A DNA stretch of 64,000 nucleotides from Heliocidaris tuberculata. Its lineage: Eukaryota; Echinodermata; Echinoidea; Camarodonta; Echinometridae. The stretch spans positions 17,013,129-17,077,128 of the forward strand of contig CM046838.1 in assembly GCA_025618425.1 (NCBI GenBank). The letters are read 5' to 3'. The position numbers and the translations under genes were made by a program. Of the stretch, positions 54,244-63,960 are shown piece after piece (position 1 is the stretch's first letter; every line of letters begins with the position of its first letter). A model generated the notes under the pieces. It searched no databases. It saw only the letters and a program-made list of their open reading frames with translations, and was not told the origin of the DNA.

Positions 54244-54408
54244 GATCTACTATCAGTACATCCGACCACCTATCTGTTACAGTATGCTATTATATCCTAT
54301 AATTGCCCATAACCGAACATAAAATTATTTCACAAATAGCCTACCATACACCGCCTCCGTCCCCCGGGTTGCCGTATGAAACCCGTCACCCGCCATGACA
54401 CTTCCTCC
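54244..54408 (+). repeat. DIRS left terminus and inverted terminal repeat
   Basis: 54263-54408 (146 bp) is the reverse complement of 60768-60913. The outer 19 bases (54244-54262, GATCTACTATCAGTACATC) are unique to this side and recur only in the internal complementary region. Confidence 0.92.
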
Positions 54409-55157
54409 TTCCTGTTCGCACCCTATACGAACAAGACGTTTTTTGTGATTGCTCCCTAAATCCGTCGCCATCCGACGCAGATTACCAACAATCAGGCCAG
54501 TTCTTTCCATTTTCTATTCTTTTGATTGTTGTTTTAGGCTAGCAATTCGTTTTAGATACTTTGTATCGGCGGAAAAGGGGAAAATCAGGCTTTTGTTTCG
54601 GCTTTGTGCCGACTTCGTTTGAGTTGCGTTGCTTCACACACACTGTGTGTTGTATGCACCGCGGCTTCGGAGCGTGGCTTGTGCTGGCTCGATTCTCCCC
54701 TGTTCTGCTTTGCCTACCATTGTACGGCCTTCTGGTCGCTTTTGTTTAGATTTTTCTCCTCTCGTTGGACATTTAGTAGTCCCGGGAGTTAGTTTTTTAG
54801 TGTTTTCCACCGTTTGGTTGAAATTGGAAACTTTGAGAAAAATTTTTTGTATGGCAGGCCAAATGCCGCCAGATTTGATTTTTCGCCTATGGCAAGCCGC
54901 CCTGTCCAAAATGCACATCATTTATGTAGACATGGGTTTCTGGGCTGTTTTGGTACATGTTTTAATTTCATGTTCTTTCCTAGGCGTTTGTAGCGCTCTG
55001 CCGTCAATGTAGATCTATCTTGTTGGCTCAGCGCTCTTTAATTCCCGCCCCTTGTCTTGTACACAAATTTCTTTTTTGTTTACAATTGACTTGGTAATAC
55101 ATATTTTTTGTTTATATATATGTTCTGTGTCTAACTGAGTCCTTTCCCCTTACAGGT
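54409..55157 (+). other. DIRS 5' untranslated region
   Basis: About 750 bp between the left repeat and the ORF1 start, less GC-rich than the ORFs. Several short ORFs, none recognised. It presumably contains the internal promoter (inference), and no TATA assignment was made. Confidence 0.5.
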
Positions 55158-57599
55158 ATGACTCTTAGATGTCAGGTCTGCCGCCGGGGATTGCCGGACT
55201 GGGACGTGCACGCGTGTTGTCCACTGCACAGGCGATGCACCCGTCCCGATCCCTGTGCGGTATGCTCCGTTTGGTCTGAGCCTACTTGGGCTCAGCTAGA
55301 GGCTTGGCTAACTTCCCACCCCCCGATCCAGAGGGCTCCTAAAGCCCTGGTCCCTTCCGCGGCCGCCAGGCCGCCGGATTTAGGGCTTCCCGCCCGGGAT
55401 CCCCCTGTAGAGGGAGAGCCTTTACCGGCGCTTGCGCCAGAGGGTAGAGGGTCCGGCCCAGCCGACCCTCCCCTTGAGCTTCTCGCCTCCGGGGGCAGCG
55501 AGTCGGAGGAGGAGGAGTGCAGGCCATGGCGCCATGACCGGAGCTCTACCACCCGCTCTCCCCCCGGTCCTATCCAACTGACCCAGGGGTTAGAGAGCGC
55601 CGGGGAGCCGCTCCGAGCGTCCTCGCTCGTGAGAGCCGCCCCCGCCCCGGCCGCTCGCAGCACTGACCGCCTGGTCACTCCTGCTGCTAGAGCGGCTCCT
55701 AGCCATGGCCCTGTCCGCTCCCCCCCCGGCCCGACCGGGCTGCCCGTGGGGTATGAGAGCGGGGGAGTAGCGGCTGCTACTTCTCAGCCGACTACCTCCC
55801 AGGTCTCCAGGGTTTTGAGCACCCGGACCTCTCGTAGGCCGGTAGCTACCACCCTTGGAGCTCTCCCCGCCCCGCCTAGCCAGGCGGCGCCGGTCGAGGC
55901 TCCCGCCTGGGACTGGCAGCTCTACGAGGCTTCCTCCACCGGCACTCCGCCGGCGGGACAGCCCCAGGGCTCGCCCCGGGCGACTCTTAAGAGGAAGAAG
56001 AAGTCCAGGAAGCGGTCCGCTTCTGCCCCATCGACTTCTCCCTCGGCAAAGAGGACTAAGAAGACGGGTAAGAAGAAGAAGAAGGTGGGCAAATCTCAGC
56101 CTAGCGAGGCCGAGCTCTTCGCTATGATGAGCCGGTTGGCTGAGAACCGCGGCTGGGCGTTTACAGGCCAGTCGGCTGACATGCCTGCAGCCGCTACTGC
56201 CCCCTCCTTACCCGCTACTGCGCCGGAAGGGCCGCTCCCCCGCCAGCGGGCGGGCGCGAGCCGCGCCCCGGCGGCGCTGGGTGCTCCGCCCGGGGAAGAG
56301 ACTTTCCCTGCGCGGGCGGATGGTCGCCCGGTGCCTTTGTTTGACCAGACTACGGCCGCCGGTGGCCTAGCCTCGTCTGCAGGCACAGCCCTTACGGATG
56401 AGTTCCCCCTGCTCCAGGCGGGTACTGCATCCCAGCCTCGGCTCCCCCGCCCTTCCCCGGGCCTGGTGACCCGAGCTCCGGCGGGTTATAGCGTGCCGCC
56501 AGCGGAGGTTCCCCTCCTGCTACCGACGCCTACCCCGCCCATGCCTCTCCTCTCTGAGCTGTATGAGTCTCCTACAGCGACCGAGTCCGAACCCTCTACT
56601 TCTGGGTGGGATTCGATGTCGGCCTCCTCAGCGGCGCCGTCCCTTACAGGGACTGAAGCCCCGCCTGGGTTGAGGCATCTCAGTGAGGAGGCGGAGGCCT
56701 TACTTCTTCGATACCTCGAAGAATTCTATACGGTTCGCCCGGACCCGGCGGAACAACAACCCCCGGCGTCCCGGCTGTTCCGAGGGGGAGCCGGGGCTCA
56801 GCCCGGTATCCCCCTCACGGCAGACTTCAAGGAGGAGTACGGGCGTATCGCCCGGGAGCCGCCCCCTAAGAGGGGCCTCGCCGGCCTGCGTCGGGCTTTT
56901 GCTTTTCAGCCCGCGGACATGGCCCGCTACCTCGAGCCCGAGACCCTCTCCCCGGAGCTCCTAGCTCTCGGGGATTATGTAGGCAGGGCCAATCCTCTCC
57001 GCCGTCGCGCCTTTCTTGAAGAAGATATGCGGTGGACGCACTTGTCGGTCCTAGCAAGGTCCTCGATGCGTCTAGCGGCTTATGCCGGGGCGTTAACGAA
57101 CCTGGCTGTACAGGCGGATGACCTCCGGGTCTCCCCCGAGGACCGCCAGCTCTTGGACTCGCTCCTCATGTCCATCTCGGAGCATCTATGGAAGCAGTCC
57201 ACGCGTACCGCACTCTTCACTACTCGCCGATGCCGGGACCTGGCCCTCGAGGCCCTCGGGTTCCCGGTGAGGCAAAGGACGCAGCTCACGAGTGGGATGC
57301 CATTCGAAGGGCCGTTCCTTTTCTCTGGCCAGTTCGCGCCCCGCATCAAGGAGGCGCTAACCCGTTGCCAGCAGGCGCGAGAGTTAGCAGGTCAGCTGAT
57401 ATCAGTTCAGGCTCGACCTAACCGTCCCCGGGGATCGCCCCGCCGGCCACAGGCGTCGGCCCCCCAGCGTGTGACGGTGACTATGCCTCCCCCACAGACG
57501 ACCCGCCGGGCCACAAACCGGGGGCGCCGTAACCGCAGGGGTAGAGGCAAGCAGCGGGGGTCTACCCGCCCGGCCGACAAGGGCCGCGGCGGCTTTTGA
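55158..57599 (+). CDS. DIRS ORF1, gag-like protein (813 aa)
   Basis: An uninterrupted ORF with ATG at 55158 and TGA at 57597. The N-terminus has a Cys/His cluster (C5, C8, H18, C20, C21, H24, C27, C33, C36) resembling a zinc-binding module. A long Pro/Ala/Ser-rich region follows. A strongly basic segment at about residues 275-315 contains KRKKKSRKRS and KKTGKKKKK. A helical C-terminal domain spans about residues 590-740, and the end is Arg/Gly-rich (RGRRNRRGRGKQRG), a likely nucleic-acid-binding tail. By position and composition it corresponds to the structural protein of DIRS elements. Family members diverge fast, so function is inferred. Confidence 0.8.
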   Translation: MTLRCQVCRRGLPDWDVHACCPLHRRCTRPDPCAVCSVWSEPTWAQLEAWLTSHPPIQRAPKALVPSAAARPPDLGLPARDPPVEGEPLPALAPEGRGSGPADPPLELLASGGSESEEEECRPWRHDRSSTTRSPPGPIQLTQGLESAGEPLRASSLVRAAPAPAARSTDRLVTPAARAAPSHGPVRSPPGPTGLPVGYESGGVAAATSQPTTSQVSRVLSTRTSRRPVATTLGALPAPPSQAAPVEAPAWDWQLYEASSTGTPPAGQPQGSPRATLKRKKKSRKRSASAPSTSPSAKRTKKTGKKKKKVGKSQPSEAELFAMMSRLAENRGWAFTGQSADMPAAATAPSLPATAPEGPLPRQRAGASRAPAALGAPPGEETFPARADGRPVPLFDQTTAAGGLASSAGTALTDEFPLLQAGTASQPRLPRPSPGLVTRAPAGYSVPPAEVPLLLPTPTPPMPLLSELYESPTATESEPSTSGWDSMSASSAAPSLTGTEAPPGLRHLSEEAEALLLRYLEEFYTVRPDPAEQQPPASRLFRGGAGAQPGIPLTADFKEEYGRIAREPPPKRGLAGLRRAFAFQPADMARYLEPETLSPELLALGDYVGRANPLRRRAFLEEDMRWTHLSVLARSSMRLAAYAGALTNLAVQADDLRVSPEDRQLLDSLLMSISEHLWKQSTRTALFTTRRCRDLALEALGFPVRQRTQLTSGMPFEGPFLFSGQFAPRIKEALTRCQQARELAGQLISVQARPNRPRGSPRRPQASAPQRVTVTMPPPQTTRRATNRGRRNRRGRGKQRGSTRPADKGRGGF

Positions 57600-57603
57600 C
57601 TCC

Positions 57604-59658
57604 TTGCCCCGAGCGCTTCAGGGCCCCCCCTCCGGGGTGGGCGGCCGCCTTCAGGCCTTCCAGCTGGCCTGGGCGGCCATAACGGACGACGCCTTCGTTC
57701 TCTCCGTTGTCGGCGGTGGCTTCTCCGTCGAGTTAGCCACCCCCCTGCCCGGAGGCGTCGTCCGTCTTCCATCCCCTCGCATGTCTCCGCTTCTGCGTCG
57801 AGCCATGGCGGCCGAGATCGCCGCCTTGCTTGCGAAGGGGGCGGTGGAAAGGACCCGCGATCATCCGCGGTTATGCCTTTCCCCCATATTCCTTGTCCCC
57901 AAGCGCTCGGGGAAGTTCCGCTTGATTCTAAATCTCAAGAGAATCAACCGACACATCAATACGGAGCACTTCCGTTTGGAGACCTTGGCTTCCATACTCC
58001 CGTGCCTCAAGCCAGGCGATTGGGCAGTATCTATAGATCTGAAGGATGCCTATCATCACGTCCCCATCGCCCCAGCCTCCAGAGATCTGCTGGGCTTCGC
58101 GTTCGGGGGAAACGTGTACCGCTTCCGCGCCCTACCCTTCGGCCTGAAGCCCGCACCACGCCTATTCACCAGGCTTGTATCGTGCGTGGCGGCCTTCCTC
58201 CGGCAGTAAGGCCTGCGGGTCTTTTGCTACCTGGACGACTGGCTGCTGGTAGCCAGCTCCCAGGTCCTGCTCTCCCGCCAGTTGGCTTTTTTGTTGAGAA
58301 CAGTGCAAGACCTGGGGTTCCTCGTAAACTGGGAGAAGTCGGAGCTCGTGCCCACGCAGTGCCCGACCTTCCTGGGTGCGGTGATCGATATCCCCCGGCA
58401 ACTGGCACGTCCCAGCCCGGAGCGGGTATCGACGATTACGGGCGCCGCCCGCCGTCTTCGGCTAAGGCGGCGGGTGCCAGCCAGGACCTGGCTTCAGTTC
58501 CTAGGGTTCCTGGCGAGCTTGGTCGATGTGCTGCCGGACTGCCGGCTGCACATGCGCCCGCTACAGATCCATCTTCTCAAGCACTACCGCCCGTCACGGG
58601 ACCCCCTGACGAGGCCTGTGCCGCTACCTCCGGCCGCCCGCCTTCTCCTCTGGCGGTGGGGCCGCCCGGAGTTTCTGATCAGGGGCAACCCCCTGCAGCC
58701 CCCGCAGCCCTCCATCACAGTGACCACCGATGCCTCCCACATGGGATGGGGCGGACACTGTCAGGGCCTGCATGCATATGGGGACTGGTGCCTCTCGGCC
58801 ACCCTCCCACATATCAATGTGCTGGAGTTTCAGGCTGTTGCCTTGTCACTCCTCCACTTTCTGCCGCTGATCCGCGGCCGGGCTGTGTTGATACGCACGG
58901 ACAACATCACCGTTGCAGCATATATCAACAAACAGGGGGGCACCCATTCCACGCGCCTGAACGCCCTAGCGGCGGAGCTGTGGAGGTGGTGCCGACGCAT
59001 GGGGGTCTTCCCCGTTGCGTCGTACATTCCGGGCCGGGACAATCTGATCGCAGACTTCTTGTCCCGGGGCCGGGTTCTCCCCTCGGAGTGGACGCTCCAC
59101 CCGCAGGTCATGCATCTGCTGGTGCGCCAGCTTCCCCCACTAGATGTGGATCTGTTTGCCTCGGAGTTGAACGCACGGCTGCCGATGTACTGCACGAGGG
59201 TGCAGGACCCGGCAGCCTGGCGGATGGACGCCTTCTCCTTCCCGTGGAAGGGATTCCGGGGTTATGCGTTTCTGCCATTCGCCCTCATTCCCCGCGTTCT
59301 GCGGAAGGTGAGGCAGGACCAAGCAACTCTCCTCCTCATAGCCCCGTGGTGGCCCAAGAGGACGTGGTTCCTCGAGTTGACGGGCCTACTGGTGGGGAAT
59401 CCGAGGCTCCTTCCCGCTCGTCCGGACCTGATCTCCCAGCCAGTGTCGGGGACTCTGCACCCCCGACCGGCCACGCTCCACCTGACTGCCTGGCCATTGT
59501 CAGGGAATCTGGAGCTCAGGCGGGCCTTTCAGAGCGGGCTGCGACCTTCGTCGCTCGCAGCCGACGGGAGTCCACCCGGGAATCTTATAATTCCCGTTTG
59601 GCTGGATACTTTAGCTGGTGCGAATCACACGGGGTGGATCCCCGTTCTGCACCTCTAA
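57604..59658 (+). pseudogene. DIRS ORF2, reverse transcriptase/RNase H, one in-frame stop
   Basis: One frame runs from 57604 to 59658, broken only by TAA at 58207-58209. RT motifs before the stop: LVPKRSGKFRLILNLKRIN, VSIDLKDAYHHVPI (motif A) and LPFGLKPAPRLF (motif B). The catalytic YLDD box is at 58228-58239, just after the stop. RNase H follows with TTDASHMGWGG (about 58,722), LEFQAVALSLL (about 58,820), RTDNITVAAYIN (about 58,895) and GRDNLIADFLSRG (about 59,033). A further conserved block, DLFASELNARLP through WWPKRTWFLE, follows RNase H as in other DIRS/Ngaro elements, sometimes called methyltransferase-like. The frame is open upstream of 57604, overlapping the end of ORF1. The 57604 codon is TTG, so the true start is uncertain; the first in-frame ATG is 57781. 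Confidence 0.9.
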
Positions 59659-60527
59659 GGGATGTCGCAGACTTTCTGATTTCCCTTTTCGATAAGGGCC
59701 TGACTGTCTCGACCATCCGTGGTTACCGTTCGGCAATTGCCGTTATCCACGCTGGGTTCGCGGATGGGGCCAGTGTCTCTACTGCCCCCTCCCTGACCGG
59801 CCTGGTCCGCGCTTTTTTCCTGGAGCGCCCCCCGACTAGGAGATTGCTCCCGTCGTGGAGTCTCCCTCGGGTGCTGGAGGCCCTTGCCAGGGCGCCTTTT
59901 GAGCCCCTCGCTGAGGCCTCGCTTAGAGATGTAACCATTAAAGCGGTCTTCCTCTTGGCGATTGCCTCCGGCCAGCGTCGCAGTGCCTTGCACGCACTGT
60001 CGGCGGCGCCGGGGCATGTCCGTTGGGAACGCGCGGGGGTGCGCCTCATTCCCAACCCGTCCTATGTGGCGAAGAACCAGACTGCCAGCTCCCAACCGGT
60101 TGAGATTTTTATCCAACCGCTGTCCACCCTCTCGTCGGTGACGGAGGATAAAGTCTGGTGTCCGGTGCGCGCTCTCAAGTATTATTGGGCGCGCACTAAG
60201 GAACGCCGTTCTGGTGATCAGCTTTTCGTGATTACGAAAGAGCCTTTTTCACCGGCTTCGAGAGATACTATCTCGAAGTGGATCGTTGCCGCCATTCGTG
60301 CGGCCGGCCCCGATGCTCTCTCGCCTGGCGTGTCGCCCCGTGCACACGATGCCAGGGGGATCAGCGCATCTTGGGCTCTTTTCAACGGCGTGTCCGTAGA
60401 GGAGATTCAGAAGGCAGCTTATTGGCGCTCCCCGAATTCCTTCATCTCCTTTTATCTCCGGGACATCCCCGCCGCAGTACCCTCGTTTTCTCGAGCAGCG
60501 CTACTGTCGGCCTCTCAGTCCCGCTAA
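59526..60527 (+). CDS. DIRS ORF3, tyrosine recombinase
   Basis: The recombinase-like part runs about 333 residues from LSERAATFVARSRREST to the stop at 60525. An N-terminal helical core-binding region (STRESYNSRLAGYFSWCESH, TVSTIRGYRSAIAVIH) precedes the catalytic domain. Catalytic residues visible are Arg in GQRRSALHAL (about 59,977), His and Arg in RAHDARGIS (about 60,345-60,356) and Tyr in ISFYLRD (about 60,453). All the expected R-H-R-Y residues are present. It overlaps the last 133 bp of ORF2 in another frame. The same frame is open back to an ATG at 57873, but that part overlaps the RT and shows no homology I recognise, so the start is uncertain. Confidence 0.88.
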   Translation, partial: LSERAATFVARSRRESTRESYNSRLAGYFSWCESHGVDPRSAPLRDVADFLISLFDKGLTVSTIRGYRSAIAVIHAGFADGASVSTAPSLTGLVRAFFLERPPTRRLLPSWSLPRVLEALARAPFEPLAEASLRDVTIKAVFLLAIASGQRRSALHALSAAPGHVRWERAGVRLIPNPSYVAKNQTASSQPVEIFIQPLSTLSSVTEDKVWCPVRALKYYWARTKERRSGDQLFVITKEPFSPASRDTISKWIVAAIRAAGPDALSPGVSPRAHDARGISASWALFNGVSVEEIQKAAYWRSPNSFISFYLRDIPAAVPSFSRAALLSASQSR

Positions 60528-60584
60528 TACACCGCTCCTTCACCGCTAGACGCAGCCAAGCCTCCCGCTGAGTCCGTGTCGGTC

Positions 60585-60685
60585 TAGCATACTGTAACAG
60601 ATAGGTGGTCGGATGTACTGATAGTAGATCATGAGGATCAGGAGTGATCCTCTTATCTACGAGGTACATACGACCACCTATCTGT
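60585..60685 (+). repeat. DIRS internal complementary region (ICR)
   Basis: 60585-60630 is the reverse complement of 54244-54289, and 60631-60685 is the reverse complement of 60899-60953, joined without a gap. This is the template expected for joining both termini into a circle. Because both termini contain ACAGATAGGTGGTCG, the ICR is itself an imperfect palindrome. Confidence 0.95.
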
Positions 60686-60767
60686 GTCCCCCCCTCCTAC
60701 CCCTCGCCTCGCAGTTGCGACATGTCTGCGTGTCCTGGTTGCGGGTGCTCTCTTGGTGTGTGGTTTC

Positions 60768-60953
60768 GGAGGAAGTGTCATGGCGGGTGACGGGTTTCAT
60801 ACGGCAACCCGGGGGACGGAGGCGGTGTATGGTAGGCTATTTGTGAAATAATTTTATGTTCGGTTATGGGCAATTATAGGATATAATAGCATACTGTAAC
60901 AGATAGGTGGTCGTATGTACCTCGTAGATAAGAGGATCACTCCTGATCCTCAT
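60768..60953 (+). repeat. DIRS right inverted terminal repeat and extended terminus
   Basis: 60768-60913 is the inverted copy of 54263-54408. A 40-bp extension, 60914-60953, occurs only here and in the ICR. It contains GAGGATCACTCCTGATCCTC, a near-perfect small palindrome. Confidence 0.92.
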
Positions 60954-62942
60954 GTTCTGTAGTGTGCCCGTCTGAGTAGTAAAGCATTTTGCCCACCCTT
61001 CGATGGTAGACCCGACATATTTTTCAGCTGTCTGAATTGTCCAACCTCCTATTTTTAGTTACAGTTGTGGAGCTGACGTTCATATTTGTTTAATGTCTAT
61101 ATATAATGTAATGGAAGAAGTGTGTTTTGGGGAGGGGGGGGGTAGGGGTCGATGGGGTGCACGCTTACAAAGCTTTCTTCTTGGTTACACAATGTTCTTT
61201 CACTAACATTGTAGGCCTTTTTGGTTACGTAATCAGCAGGGGCCGCGGAGCGTTTTTGAAAGTGTGGGGGGGGGGGGGGGGGCTGATCTGATATCACCCA
61301 TTAATGACAATTTTCGAGCCTCTTTTCTGATTTTTTTTTAACGTGTCTACTCAAAAAAAGTGGGGGGACTGCAGCCCCCCCCCCGGCTCCGCTGCCCAGG
61401 ATCAGAGTATAGGCCTATTGATATTGGGGGGGGGGGGGGTGTTGGAACGGCGGCTATTATTATGATGGACCATAAGTCAAAGTCAACTTTGACAAGTAAA
61501 AGCCATCAGTTTTTATAGTTAATATACAAATAGAAATCACGAAATCACTGAATCGGGCCATTGAAAGTGTATTACCTTTAGAATTAACATTGAGAAAATC
61601 CGAATAAGTTCGAAGATCAATAAACCTGCAACTTTGTTATTTCTTTTGAAGATGTATATTATTCACTCTTAAGAGTCTCATTTAGTTTCGATGTCAAATG
61701 GGGCAAGTACATATTTAGGACGAACATCTCATTGGTTTGATAGAGGGAAAAAAACATTTCTTGGATAAAAAAGTAATTTATGAAAAAAAAATATATTGAA
61801 TCAATATCAAAATCATACGGAAGAATCACATGAAAAAAGGCAAGTATCATAGAATATTATAGAGATTCAGTGTGGTGGTATAGAGAAATCGAATAACATA
61901 AATTAGTCATGAATGAATGGAAAGTTACGGTAAAATGAATAAAATGAAAATTCCACCTTTGTCAGGCTCATGTAATTGATCGCAGTATACATGTAATTGT
62001 TTGGAAACAAACAGGTCGAAAATAGGGAAAAAGAATGCGCGCTTGCCTCATGTAGATTGCGTGTTGATAAATTCACGTAGATGAAAGGCACCGCGAGTGC
62101 GGCGAGGCCAGTGAGCGATGACAGACAAGAAGCAGGCCATGACCATGTCGTTACATAATACGCAATACTACTAACACTAGTCGTAATTTTCAGACCCCTC
62201 AATTTCTTTACGAGCATGAACCATTGAACTGAAATTTTCGAAAATTCCGGCTCATTAACACAAACCTTCACCACATGCTCAAAATTTCACAATGTTAATT
62301 GTTTTTAAGTCATGAACAACGAATATGAATATGAAGTTTAATTGCCAGCTATATCTGGGTGTTTATACAAGTGTTTGTATCTCCATGGGTACATCATGTT
62401 TTCTTCATCGATGTTTTCTTTTCATAGTGAACGCGGTTCATGTTCATTGCGTTTCATTCGTTCTTCTTTGACACCAGTGCCCTCAGTGCTCCCAGTGTGT
62501 TGGGGGGGGGGGGTTGGTCTACGAGGTAGATGAAATACGAGAGAAAATGGATATGAGGGGAGGGTGGAGAATAGTCTTTCTTTCAATTGCCTTTTGCATC
62601 TAGCCATCTACCACTTCTCCCCCCCCCCCCCCCCCCCCCCCTTCTCCTACTTTTCGGCCATTCTATTAAGTGCCAAGTGTGTTTTACACAACTTAAAAAA
62701 GTACAATTTTTCCCGACCAAACAAGGGACTTGAATATATATGACAACCTATTTATTGATTGGTTTATTTTGTAAGTCCAAAATAGTTAACAGTGCTTGTC
62801 TAAACATTTCCAGACTTGTGCTACTCCCCTTGTACGAAACCCTGGATATGCCCCTGTTCCTGTGAGGCCTATTAAAATTGATTCCCGTTATATTTCTATT
62901 CTTCTAGAGTCCCTTTGGACCTCAGAAGGCACAAAAAGGCGC

Positions 62943-62973
<31 letters not shown>
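62943..62973. repeat. CAA trinucleotide microsatellite
   Basis: About ten CAA units followed by an A-run and an AAG-rich stretch. The Asn-repeat ORF across it is not a gene. Confidence 0.9.
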
Positions 62974-62974
<1 letters not shown>

Positions 62975-63960
62975 AAAAAAAAGAAAAGAAAGAAAAAGAA
63001 AGGATGCGGACGGGGGCGAGAAACTAGGAATAATTTTTATTTGGCCTGATCCCCTGATCCCCCCAAAACTAGGCCAAGCATTCGTGGCGATATGCATATT
63101 TCTGATAATGAGAAGACAAAAATAGCACAATCATGTTCACTGTTTTTCTTAGAAACACCTCTCTTTCAAAAACGCTCTGTGCATGGCCCCTATAGTTATA
63201 AACTTATAAGCACAATTGACATGCGTGGTATATATTGGTAGATCTTCGGGCGGTGGCCGGCGGGTGTGGTTCACGAGATCCATACGGACGGATCACCGTA
63301 ACGTTGTGTTTGGATCGGTTTGGATCTGTGTTTTTTGTTTTTAAATTCCATTTACCGATCTCAAACAAATACAAGTACGATTCGTGAGTAATAATCCGTC
63401 TAGCACATGTGATTCGGTGGTGGCATATGAAGTCCTTATATATCCTTTCGTTCTCAGATTCTAACGTTTTCGACCGATTTACAGTACTTCTACATTATGT
63501 CCGACGAGCCGAACTTGTATTAATTTTCATTCAATTAATGCCTGAAATAGGAATTTACAATGTCCAATACATGTAAGTAGTTAATAGTTTAATAAGAACT
63601 GCTAAGTTTCCAAGTTTCCTGTTAAAATAAAAACGAAACTCTTCTTTTTACAAGCCTAAACGAGTTACATTACGGGACGCATTGTCATGTCCGAAATTAT
63701 CTGAAAATAGTAGCCCTAAAGTTAGGCCAAGGCAGATGTATACTCTCAAATTTCACTCGGTGTTTACCTGTATTGGTTAATTGATATTGATCATTTGGAT
63801 TGACTTTGAATTATTAGCCAAATTCAAGCCATTTATTAATGCGGACTAGAAGAAAGCCCAGACTTCTGGACTTCACTTCAACACACAAGAATGTTGAATG
63901 TTGTGAGACATTCTAGACCGAAAATTCTGTCTCTGGTTCATTAGCCTCTTAATATTATTT

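Larger units (their letters stand above)
54244..60953 (+). mobile_element. Structurally complete DIRS-type tyrosine-recombinase retrotransposon (6,710 bp)
   Basis: The order is left terminus, gag-like ORF1, RT/RNase H ORF2, tyrosine recombinase ORF3, internal complementary region, right terminus. DIRS elements copy through a circular intermediate and integrate by tyrosine recombinase without target duplication. None is seen here. Ends were set from the circular-junction copy at 60585-60685, which reads as the complement of 54244-54289 joined to the complement of 60899-60953. The coding part is strongly GC-rich compared with the host. Both inverted repeats match without a visible difference over 146 bp, implying a young copy. 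One in-frame stop in ORF2 makes this copy probably non-autonomous. Confidence 0.92.

Noticed and set aside
55292..55678. Minus-strand ORFs over DIRS ORF1
   Set aside because: Shadow frames of a GC-rich coding region.
57873..59525. N-terminal 551 codons of the recombinase frame as protein
   Set aside because: Overlaps the RT gene in another frame and shows no similarity; likely a GC-driven open frame. Retained as a finding, not a feature.
62796..63125. Asn/Lys-rich ORF
   Set aside because: Reads through the CAA microsatellite; nothing recognisable in the rest.
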